In this document: positions 38,305 to 50,300 of the stretch, in pieces
Layout: every line of letters starts with the position of its first letter
Position numbering within the stretch: the stretch's first letter is position 1
Source of the DNA: Owenia fusiformis
Taxonomy: Eukaryota > Annelida > Polychaeta > Sabellida > Oweniidae
Reading direction: 5' to 3'
Assembly: GCA_903813345.2 (NCBI GenBank)
Contig: CAIIXF020000006.1
Location: forward strand, 15,382,348 to 15,446,347
Length of the DNA: 64,000 bases
Notes under the pieces: model-generated
Told to the model about the DNA's origin: nothing
What the model saw: the letters and a program-made list of their open reading frames with translations, nothing else
The model's database searches: none
Position numbers and translations under genes: made by a program

Positions 38305-38975
38305 CTAGGAAACGGCAACTCCACGGAGTAGCAAATACCAACGAACACATGAATCTGTACAGTCACAATGTAATATTTATCATCTACTCTTCCCTTCAAT
38401 AAATATTTGAGATCATTGTGATATCATGTAATCATACCTTCAAGATAACTTTAAGTAATGGCGAATTCCTGCTTCTTGGCAGCCATTTTGAATTTTCAGA
38501 GGCACAAATCAGAAAAACAAGGTCATAATTGTGATCTACTCTGTACATGTAATTCCTTCAATTAGAGTATAATGTAGCCATACTTCTAAGAGATCAGAAC
38601 ATAATTGCGAATTCCCACATTAGGCGGCCATTTTGAATTTTTTGAGGCCCCAATCAGAAAAAAACGATACAATATTTGCAATCTACTCTAAATTGCCTTT
38701 CCTTGGAGTATAATAAAGCTATACTTCAAAAACATCTCAAAATTAACGCAAATTCCTGTTTTCCCAACGCATGGCGCATGGGGGTCAGGGTAAAAACACC
38801 ATTTTTTAACCAACGGCCAACTGAAATATTTTTTTCGTAAAACTATCCACCACTATACATATTTCCACCAAATACTAAGAAAATCTATCAACTAGTATTT
38901 GAGTTATCTTCCGGACAGAATGACGGACGGACGGCTGCACTATATCCCTACTGAACTTCGTTCTTCGTTGGGAAA
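38305..38975 (+). mobile_element. Pearl-like (Helentron-associated) non-autonomous element, copy 1
   Basis: It begins CTAGGAAACGGCAACTCCAC and ends with GAACTTCGTTCTTCGTTGGG after a short ACGG tract (ACGGACGGACGG). Internal near-repeats of about 130 bp contain GGC(A/G)GCCATTTTGAATTTT. The same start and end motifs occur in the copy at 51851-52926. A tandem core, an (ACGG)n-type microsatellite near the 3' end and a short terminal hairpin are the described architecture of bivalve and echinoderm pearl elements; the class assignment is inference. Confidence 0.55.
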
Positions 38976-39314
38976 ACTAAACATATTCCTGAAGATTTTG
39001 AACTTTTCTGTAAAAGGTTAGCCAAAATGGCCACATTGACAAAATTTTAAAAAAATCTATAAAAGTTGTTTTAAGAGTATTCTTTTATTAATTATAAGGA
39101 TCACAGTTTTACAGTTATGTCACAATCGTAGACAAGACCACCTAGTTATATGCCAATGGAGTTTTACATCAATCCATTCAGATATCATCATTATATCAAG
39201 AAATGAATCATTTTCGACTTCGAAGTGAGGACAAGAGATGCAATACAAATGTAAACTCAACAAATAGATAAATTATAAGTTAGTACATATCCATTTTATT
39301 TATACTATATTATA

Positions 39315-41016
39315 CTCCTCAAAAAAAGTTAAAGGCCCCATATAAAGTTAAAACCACTTTGGCTTATATTGTAGTCTTACCCAATGTTATCAAAGTGTAA
39401 TATGTGAAACTTTTTTTTTAAATTTCAAAAAGTGTTTTTTGATAGACTTTTTGTACCAAAATTTGTGAATTTATTTAAAACCGACTTTTAGAGGTCACTC
39501 ATATCTTCTCATAAGCCACAATTCATATCAATGCATAGCATTCATCCTCCCATGTTTTTTGCCGAAAAAATTAAGAAAATCGGTTCATAAATAAGCGAGA
39601 AATGAACTTATCAGTGCATGAAAATGGTTCTGAGAAAAATGCATTTCAAAATTTTAGTTCTCATAGAAACCAATGGTACAATGATATCTAAAACATAATT
39701 TATTCTTCCTTTTAACCTGGTTAGACAATCATGGTTTTTTTATGAAAGTCTAACATATTTAGAAAAAATTGACATCGAAAAAAAAATTTCAATTTTTTTT
39801 CAAAAAGTTTTTGGTACCTTAGTGACATCACTAATGTTTCAAAATATTTTTGATATGTTAAAACATTGAAGTGGCCCATTAAATATGGCATTTTATTATT
39901 GAAATAGTGTGTCCTTTGTTCAACCTTTGCATTGATGTTAAAAAGATAATCTTTTTTGAAATGCATTAAGAAATATTTGATGATTAAGAAATTTCAATTT
40001 CAATTTTTTTGAAAAATGGCGGGAAATTTGAATATTTGAGAAATGAAATGCCCACAACTTTTTTGTTCAAAATTTTTTTTTGTTCAAAAATCTCCTGACA
40101 AATAGTAAATGAATGATAAAAAAATATTTTCAAACTTCAGACGGGGGCTTTAAGGACCAGTGGTTTTCCTCATAGGTTTACATGTTAACCCCCATATTTG
40201 TTTGAGCGACTATTTTCTAAGCGTGGAACAAAAGAAATCCCAATAAAGAAAATAAATCTGTATCTTGATTCTATTCCCTATAAAGTCTGCAACATTTCAA
40301 TGTTATATCTCCATTACATTGGGTCAAAATTTGATGTCAAAATTGATGAATTTCATGAAATTTAACAAAAATGGCAGCTCCCATGTTAAACAAATGGGGA
40401 ATGGTTGGGTTGCAAGTCATATGAGGAACGATCCATCCATCCGATTGCTCTCAAAATTGTAATTGTAAGAGATAATTAAATTTGCTAAATTGTCCACTGG
40501 ACAAAAATATGATTCAATTGTCCAGGCTTTACAAAAGTTAATGGTTTCAAATTCAATAATTTTTTAATGATCCTCTTATTGAAATAACACAGGTGGTTCA
40601 GTGAGGTGGTCAAAATTACTTTAACGCTCCGTATCGCTAATTTTAACAACATAAGCGAGACATTTAGCATGTAAAATCATTCAATTATACTACTTAGAAA
40701 GTATTTTTAATTAATGTTTTACTGAATAGATATTCCAAAATCTGAGTTGCCCCTAAGCCACCATTCCCCATTTGTTTAACATGGGATCTGCCATTTTTGT
40801 TAAATTTCATGAAATTCATCAATTTTGACATCAAATTTTGGCCCAATGTCATGAAGGTATAACATTGAAACGTTGCGGACTTTATAGGGAATAGAATCAA
40901 GATAAAGATTGATTTACTTTATTTGGATTTCTTTTGTTCCCTGCTTAGAAAATAGTCGTTCAAACAAATATGGGGGTTAACATGTAAACCTATGAGGAAA
41001 ACCACTGGTTGAGGAG
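39315..41016. mobile_element. TA-flanked TIR element with a nested insertion
   Basis: The outer ends CTCCTCAA and TTGAGGAG are flanked by TA. Inverted arms of about 250 bp (40152-40400 and 40760-41008) pair closely: CCAGTGGTTTTCCTCATAGG on the left matches its complement on the right. The left outer end is separated from its arm by an 800 bp insertion annotated at 39333-40149. No transposase reading frame survives. Confidence 0.6.
39333..40149. mobile_element. TTAA-flanked element nested in the 39315-41016 element
   Basis: TTAA at 39329-39332 and 40150-40153 flanks short imperfect inverted ends AGGCCCC and GGGGGCT. A TTAA target duplication is typical of piggyBac- and Kolobok-type elements. 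The body is AT-rich with no coding capacity. Removing it restores the left arm of the host element, which supports the boundaries. Confidence 0.5.
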
Positions 41017-41341
41017 TATATATTAATACAAAGTTTTACAAGGGCTGTATCATTTCAATTCAATTGATATTTTATCCAAGGCATATTTGTTGTTTAGTCT
41101 GTTTTTTTTGTCTAGGCATAATGACTGTGTAAGTTGAATATCATTTGAAATAAAAATACTTCAAGGTTATTCAAGATTGCTATTGGACTTAAAATATCAT
41201 CTGGAGTATAATGTACATCACCGAAGTTTTATCTGATTTTATTTAGTTATTTGTTTCATTTCTCACTTTCCTAATATAATTTAGAATTCAGATTTTTCGA
41301 CAGATTTTGGGGTTCAGATTTCAAAATATTACTTTTTGTAA

Positions 41342-44300
41342 CTATTTTCTTGATTTACGTTTCCCTTTCAAAGTTATCTGGTTATTTTGTAGCATTCTCA
41401 ATTTTACAACAGTTTTTTCTCGTACGTTCTGTACATCATAACCTTTCAGTGATACAATACTCCTCAAAAAATTATTCGCTTCAGAATTCTTTGAAAGCGT
41501 TTGTTCCATTTTCTTTATTTCAAATTGTTTTTCTGCACTCACTTTTTTGCCACCTTGATTTTTTAAATTTGTCTTTTTGCTAATATTAGCCATCCTGTTA
41601 CAAGTTCTGGGTATCTTTTTCCCAGATGAAGTGGCATTTCTACTAACTTTGGAAGACTCAATATTTTGTGACAATTTTTCCTTTCTTAATCTTTTTGCTT
41701 GTACTCTCTTACCACCACGTGGTGTAGGCCTTCTCTTTGTACTACCATCTGCCACCTTTACACTAGCTTGCAGTGACTTTTTACCAAATTTCGTGTTCCT
41801 TTTTCTGGAATTAGTGACCTTCAAACTTGCTTTAGCTGACGGATTTCTATTAGATTTAGATATTTTATCAGCTATAGACTCCCCACCCTTTTCTAAAATT
41901 GTTTTCTTGTCTAATATTTCTGAAGGTTGTTTGTCACCAGACAGCTGATTGGTTGGCGTTTCACCAAGGCCCTCTGCAAGTGAACATAAGGCGTTTTAAA
42001 TATCATGAAGCATTATGAAATTTGTGGAGACTTTACTTACAAACAATCAGATTACATGTATGTCTTTTTATTAAGAAATATATGAAATACAGAGGAGTAA
42101 ATTTAATGCATTAGCTCAGATGCTTTAAATTATTTATGGTCAAAGCTAATATCAAGAAATTGTCATTTTTTACCTTTCTTTTTCTTACTTTTCTTTTTTG
42201 GTTTACCTGCAACTTCATTACTTGCAGTTCTTTCATTCTCTAGTGCATTTTCTGACTTCACTTTGTTTTTACTTTTCTTCAGCTTCTTTTTCACTGGTTC
42301 AATTTGTTCCGAATCACTTGAAGCTTTTTCAATAATTTCTAACTTGGGTTCAGTAGCAGACTTTCTCTTCCTTTCTTTCTTAGAACTAGACACATCCTCA
42401 AGATTCTTCCCTGAATTTTCAGTTTCATCAAGTTCATCATATTTCCTTTTTTTCTTTTTCTTCTTTTCAGGTTTACTTTCACTACTGTTTCCATTAACAG
42501 AGGAAGTCTCCTGTTCTGTAGGATTATCCTCACAATTTTGTTTTTTACTCTTTTTCTTCTTAGACTTTTTAGTTTCATTTTCATCCGCGGATATTTTATT
42601 TTCTACTTCAGATACACTTTCTTTCCTTTTTTTCTTTTTCTTGATTTTTTCTTGTTTTACATTATTTTCACTGTCACTATTTTTATCGGTCATATCATTA
42701 TCAATTTTAGGCTCTAGAACTGAGTTCTGATTGGTCGCATTGTCCCCACCTGCTCTAATTTTCTTCAGAGCTGCCATCTTTTGGGCAAAATATTCCTGGA
42801 CACTTTGAGAACTGATGATTGTATTCACACCATGCTCATTGTCGTCACTTGGTTTAGCATTGCTACTGGCAGTATCGGAGCTGGAACTTTCAGCATCTGA
42901 GTTTGCCTAAAATTAAAAATTGGGAGCATTCAAACAGATGGTTTTGACCCCAAATGTTGGTTCAAAACTAGAAACAGTAACGCCATAGAGTAGCAAATCC
43001 CAATGAATAAAATATTCAAGAACCTGTATATGTCATTATATAATGTCTACCATCTACTCTAGCTTCGATTTGCAGATAATAAAATACAGATATTGGAGTT
43101 ATATCAGAATTTCCACCAATTCCAGGCACAAATCATAAAGACATTTACAATATTTGTGATCTAATGTAGTATAATGTAAACATACTTTGATCTTTAGATT
43201 ATAGCAAATTCCCACTTTGACAGATTTGCCTATTTGATTTAATGAAACAAAATATCTTAAATGTTTCTGTCAAAATATGTTAAAAACAACTGTAAGAGTC
43301 AAACATGCTGATCAAATTCAGGTATCCAAGAAGGATTGAAAAAAGTGTCTGTTGTATCCTTCTGAAACTTTGAAAATAGACTTTCATCTACTTCAATCAC
43401 TCAGGAATCACGCCCATTGGAAAAAATGATAAAAATCATGAGAAATCTGAATACTTTGGTCAAAATTTTGTTAATGCAGCGATTAAGGGGAAAATCCTTG
43501 TGAGTTCATTGAGTGCAAATGTATGTACAGTGGTAAAAATTTGATTTTATTGGACAAACCTCTGACTGGGTAATAGGAGTAGAAGTTTCAGATTTGTTCT
43601 TCCTCTTGCCAAATATGCAGTCTAAATCATTGCTCTTGTAGCCAGACAAGTCCTTCCCTCGAGTGAACTTATGGTAGCTGGAATGACAGAGAAAAACAGG
43701 GTAAGAGTATTTCATAAGTGTTGTAGACTATGATGTACATGTACCTACATTTTGAGTTTTCGATTAACATAGAGAACATGTTTGTTATATTGACCTGAGG
43801 TGAAAGTACTACAGAGCTGATAGAGATATATGAATAAATGCTCATTTTTCTTTAAAAGGTTGCCATTTATACAACTATTGTTTTGAGGAGGATCTGCAAC
43901 TCTGCACATAATGTCCATTTATTTGTATGAACCATGCAGGTAAGTGTATGTACAAATACTTTCTACCTCAAATATATGCAATGAATCTCAAAAGCCGGAT
44001 CACCATTTTGATTGACCTCTCAAACCAAAACATCATTGCTTTGAGATTAATGGGTCAGTAGCAAAAAACCTTTAGCACTGTCCTGCCAACTTTCAAAGGA
44101 TACTATTATTAACATACACATAAACTTGAAAACAAACTGTTTAATCAGTACAATTGAACTTCTTGGCATTATCTTACATCATAGTGAGGAAGCACAAAGG
44201 GCAACATTTGAAAACAAATAAAATATTACAAGTCAAAAATTGTTTCGTTCAGTGCAATTTGAGAATTTGCTACCTGATAATATTTTCTTGGAGCATTTTT

Positions 44301-47300
44301 GTTGCTTCCTGAATATGGGAATTTGCTCCTTGTTTTGGTAGAAGGTATCAAATCCTTGCTACTGGTAAAACAGTTAAGGTCAGACCCTGTATGTGTCATA
44401 TATCATTTTAAAGCTTATCCAAAGTTACATTGATTTGCCAAGTATCATGGTTCAAATCACAAATGGGAAAAAGTTACAGGCATTTCAAAACTTAGCATTA
44501 AGCCAAAAATATAGCTCAATTCAGTATCCTGGAAACAGCCCTGACCTGAATGTGACCTAAAATATGGGTGCTATTGTCGAAGATAGGATGAATATTGTGT
44601 TCAAAAAGAGGACGTTGGGGGTATATACTCCAAAGAAACTCTTCTAAAATGCCTTAAAACGGTTTTATAAGGAATACAAAATGCCACATCCCTGTTTGAA
44701 GTGCATTTAAGGTCATGTATGGAAAGCATTGCTGCTGTTAACATAGCCTAGGGAGACAAATCGACTATTATTTTGGTGTAAAACTGACTTAAATTTTGGC
44801 TCAACCCTAAATTTTGAAATACCTGTAACTTTTTCCTATTTGTGAGTTGAACCATGTAAATTTGGCAAATCAACGTAACTTTGAATGAGCTTTAAAATGA
44901 TATGACAAATACTATGGAGACATTGGTATATGTCTGCCTAGGGGGGCCCCCATACTTTAGGGACACTCTGTATACTTTTTATAAATCTTGGTGAAAATCC
45001 AAATATCGAAAAATTGTGTCCAGCTGAAATTTGGCTAGTTCAGCAGATTTTCAAAGTTACTGGACAAACTGTCCAGTGGCAATTTGTACCTTAAGGAAAC
45101 CCAGGTGCACACTAGAGATCCCACGATACATTTTTTTTCGATTCGATACGTATCTCGATATTATGAAAACGATTCGATACAAACGATATGATACATATTG
45201 ATGTAAGGGGGTTCGAGTCCCCCCCGCTAAAAAAAATTTCAAAGTTACCCTTCTGAGCATAGAAAGTTGTGTTGTTATTGAATGTTGGGTTTTTAAAAGA
45301 CCCCCGCACGTCAGACTTACCTTTTGGGTTGTGTTTATTGCGATGGTGTTCTCCATATTAAGAATATAAGCAAATTTACGGGATTTAAATCTCGCCGATG
45401 TTTTGCTATTCATTAAATATCCGAACGTCATGTTTGATTGTCGTTCGCTAAATATAACGCAAATTGGAAAGCTACTATAACATCTTAAGGCCCTATCGCA
45501 TTTACTACATATTTAGATAATTAATGGTACAATGTTTGGTGTGGAAATGCACATAGGGCATCTAAAATCACAAATGTTCGCAAAATTATTGAAAATCCGT
45601 TTATTGCTAAAAAAGTTCACGTTCTGTTTGAATCACGAAAATTTGTGGCGCGTCATGTGAGCTCTTCAAAATATTTTTGATTTTTAATTTTTCCCGGAGT
45701 TTTCTGTGTCAATTTTGGTTTAATAGAGCTCTTTTACTTACTTAACGGGTAAGTTGATTTGAAAAACGATTATCGATTATATCGAAAATAGAGGATCCAT
45801 ATCGATTAATCGAATCGGAGGTGATTTCTAGCGATTATATCGGTGCATCGAGCAATCGTGGGATCCCTAGTGCATACATAATTTATCTTCACATATCAAC
45901 TTACTGGACTCGTTTCTTTGTTGTTTTGGACCTCTCTTCCAGACTGGTGACCTTAGCCTCCTTTACAGCCTCTTTATCAGCTGCAGGCTCTGTGGAGTGG
46001 TCTGCATTCAGGTTAGCAAGGATGGAATTGAAATCATCTTGGTGGGCAATCCAGTTGTCAGCATGCTTTACAGAACAACCAACTCCTAAATGGCAAATAG
46101 GGAAGGCACAACTTGTGAATGGTATACAGGCCTTTGGTACAGTACATTCTCAGAATGGAGCATAATTAATTCAGATAGTAGAACAATAATTAAATGTTCA
46201 CATTAGAAGTTCTTTACTTATATAAATTTGTTTACTATTAGAAGTACATAATAACTTTCAAATTATATATATTCAATAATTATGTTGAATTAATTTGATT
46301 TTTTTAATTGAAGAAAGTAATGAAATTGCCAAGTCTTGTTCTATTTCAAAAGTGCTCCATTATGTTCCCAGTTCCGATCCTGGAGCAAGTATACTGGGCA
46401 ATTGTTTCATCAACTGCCCCATCCATTACCATATACAACATGTACTGGTACAACATGTTCTTCATCTCTTTTACCATAAAACTGTAAAATGGTACCTTCT
46501 GTATTAGGAGCCTCAAACTTCCCCTCAATAGACCTGTAGCTTATTTCTCATATTCTCACCTCTACTATCAGCCTTGTGCTTGATGCTGATGTGATCAACA
46601 TCGCCATCTTCTTTTGCTCCAAGGCCCTTGCCTTCATTCCAGCCCATCTTTTCCATAAGCTTCTTACCAAACTTGCTTTCATCTGAAACAATATGCAATC
46701 AGTAAAAACCCAGAAAATTTTGTACTTCACTTCTGTAAGCTAAGTCGGTGAATGAACCTCTCTCAACAAAATTATTGTCTGCATTATGTTGGTTGTCTGA
46801 ATCCTTCGAAAACTGTGTAAACTTGAAATCCACATGTATGAATAAGACAACAAAGCACAGGGGTTTCATTAGCAGCAGGTAACAGGTAACAACAGTCCCT
46901 GTTGTTTTTAGGGACTTTTCAACGTTTCTACGTTAAAGGTACAGTCTTAAGTTTCGATACAAAAATCACCAACAGATGAGAAATTTGATTCTCATTTTGT
47001 TGATTTTAGATTTTCTCGTTTGGCAAAACAGAAAGCAAGTTATCAACATTAGTGAATGATCCAGCTCATCATACGTAGTATGTATGAAGGTGCACAAATT
47101 CAGGTAAAAACATTTACATTGTAAATTCAGAAGAAGTGAGTAGCTCCCATAATTCTTTCACATTCTATCGTATTCGGAGATTCCCCATTATACGATTTCC
47201 AATCAAATTGCAGGATGTGATCCCGTGAACAATCATGAGCATGTGCTTTCTCAGTGCCGCGCATGTGCAAAGTAAAATTTGAAATCGTTGAAATGGCGTT

Positions 47301-50300
47301 CATTTCAGTTTAAGGTAACGATAAAGTTAATCAAAAGTACAAACAAATGACAGCCATATTTTTTCTGAAGATATTTTCGTTTTTGATAGCAATATTTGCG
47401 TGTAATATTTAACTTATTTCAACCGTCAAATTCCTCCATTCAGTTCCTGGCATGCACCAGTCATAAGGGAAATCCCTGGGGAATTCCCCTTCCGACATTT
47501 TGAAAATTGCTGATATATTTCCGATGTAAAAACTAAAATCTCTTCGTTCTGCCGATAAACCCATACAATAGGCGATCTAACAACATCAAAAGAATTCTAA
47601 AATACTCTGGAATGTATCGAGGTAGGTCATTTAATAGTGCAATGCGTAGTTCATTCTCCGACATTGTAGAAAGACAGGCTTACTAATAATACGGGCGTAC
47701 GACCACAATCTAAAGTGGTCGGTAGGCATATGATAATCAAAACAGTAATGTTTGTGAGTACTTTGAATTTAAAAAATAAGCAATCAAATGACCAAATTGA
47801 AACAGTTTATGTAAAAATAGAAACATTTATATTTATCTTAACTTTTGTATATTTTAGTTTGTTTTCTAGTTTAGCTATCATATCTGTGTCCTCTTATATT
47901 TTGATACTTCTCTGCCATGTTATTTTCGGAAAAATTAACATGGCGGAAACTCCCTAAATTACAAAAGGCCACAGCTTTGCTGCACATTATACATTACTAT
48001 CTGAAAACAACGAACAAATATTCGGTTTTCACATATGTTCGGTAATTTTTCGTATTGATACTTCCGGAACAAGGAAATCATTCATTTTCACAGTCCATGA
48101 TTTACCTCTTGGATGTTGTGGCAAATGCTCAATGGTTGACGGAACAAAGGTGATATGGTTTCATTAAGATTCGGGTTCTAACCTTTAGAAGGTAAGTCAG
48201 ACTCCCAAACGTCAGCTAACTCTATATTTAGCATGTTAGCGACGAAGTCAGGCCATGAAAACAATTCTAGAAGCAATCCAAGATATACAAATGTCATTCA
48301 TGTACAATAGGAATATATTTTTCCATATATTATTGCAAAATGATATACTGTTTAACTGCGTCAGTAAAAGCTAAAAAATAAGAAATCAAAATGAGAAACT
48401 GGAAGGTTGAAAAATGGCCGAATATCCTGTGTTCTATACGCAAAAAAGAAAGTTCTTCATTCCCACGATTCAGAATGATTCGAATTACTTTTCGGCGGTT
48501 GGATCGGTACCAAATGAAAGATTATTGCCAAGGAACGGAAAACATGTTTCGAAGATGAGAGTTATTTGTTTTATCACTAAAGGAAAATATTCCTGCAATA
48601 TTAGGTGCATCATGGGAAGGGACTGGTGTGAAATAATGAACGCAAGTGACATCTATCTAGAAAAATATGTGGTCATTGCGCATGCGTTCATATAATATGA
48701 ACTAATCAAATTGCTGGATTGAACGCAACTGCACATGGAACACATTTTCAGTTTCGAAACATAATTTAATGCATCTATTTTGCGTATAGCAGTCATAATA
48801 GGCTGTCCTTCGTTAAAAATAATATACGGAAATGAACCTAAGGAAACAAAGAACTCTAGGAACTACCGATTTTTAACAGTGGACGTGTCTTGAGGAAGAA
48901 ATCTAGTCTGGAGCTAATAATCGTGAGGTGAAAATTGCCATTATTTTCATTTTAAACACTTCTTTACATATTCTTCAGATTTCTCAGCAACTAGTGGATG
49001 GATTGCTACCATTTTGGGTAACTTTACTGTGTGTGTTGTTTGAATCAGCATGTTGATTGTTGAAAGGATTCCATATATTTTTACTGGATATATCTAGAAT
49101 TGTTTTCATGGCCTGAGTTCGTCGCTAACATGCTAAACATAAGAGTTAGCTGACGTTTGGGAGTCTGACTTACCTTCTAAAGGTTAGAACCCAAATCTTA
49201 ATGAAACCATATCACCTTTGTTCCGTCAACCATGGAGCATTTGCCACAACATCCAAGAGGTAAATCATGGACCGTGAAAATGAATGATTTGCTTGTAAGT
49301 TCCGGAAGTTTCAATACGAAAAATTACCGAACATATGTGAAAACCGAATATTTGTTCGTTGTTTTCACGATTTACAGGTTCGTTTGTTCTTCAATGTTTT
49401 GGTCTAAATTATAAAGCATCACCAACAGGTCTTACTCTATTAATCGACTAATACAGCAGATGGCTCATATTTCTACGTAGCATTTCATTCAGACCAATAG
49501 TGGGAGTGTAGATCACGCAGTTTCGTTCGTTGCGTACTTCACTTGAAATTGGTAATTTAAAATATTGGCTACTTCACTTAGCTTGGCGGATGTAGAACAT
49601 TGCTTAATATTCTTTTAATTTTCACACCAGACATGCTTGGTTGACACGTCAACAAAGTAAAGTTCAAGGGTCAATGCGTTATTTCGTGATAACTACAACG
49701 CCTTCCCGGAAGTCAACATTGATGAAAAATGAAAAAGTTGGAAAAGCATTTACACTAATTTCTATCAAATGCTGTGTTTATGCATCATCATCGACGCAAC
49801 AAAGGTGATATGGTTCCATTAAGATTTGGGTTCTAACCTTTAGAAGGTAAGTCAGACTCCCAAACGTCAGCTACAGTTGGGGACAAAAATAAATGACAGG
49901 TCGATTTTCGATCACCATTTCCTAATTATGGTGGTCTGAAAGCCCATAATTTCCAATATTGTCTAGATATATATCCCTTAAAATTTGTATATTTTACATT
50001 TTGTATAATCTCATCCACTGATGTATGGCCTCTTGTAAATTCTCTTATTTTTAACATGGGAAATCCTCACTTCAGCAAATCCACCTGTCATTTATTTATG
50101 TCCCCAACTGTAACTCTTATATTTAGCATGTTAGCGACGAAGTCAGGCCATGAAAACAATTCTAACAATCATTTTCTACAAATATCAGGTAGCATCAAAA
50201 TCGACCACCCTTTTTCTCTTAATAATCAGTACACACTCATCGGAGGGCTTGCCCGACGCCTCGAGACAAGCCCCTGTGAGAATTCCCCCCTGTTGCAAGG

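Noticed and set aside
42263-42730. Long plus-strand open frame of 155 codons
   Set aside because: It is the antisense of the Lys-rich PINX1 exon 5; its Phe/Leu/Ser composition is the complement of AAR codons.
45205-45222. GGTTCGAGTCC, a tRNA B-box/T-arm-like word
   Set aside because: No A box, anticodon arm or acceptor stem around it, and it lies inside a hAT-like element.
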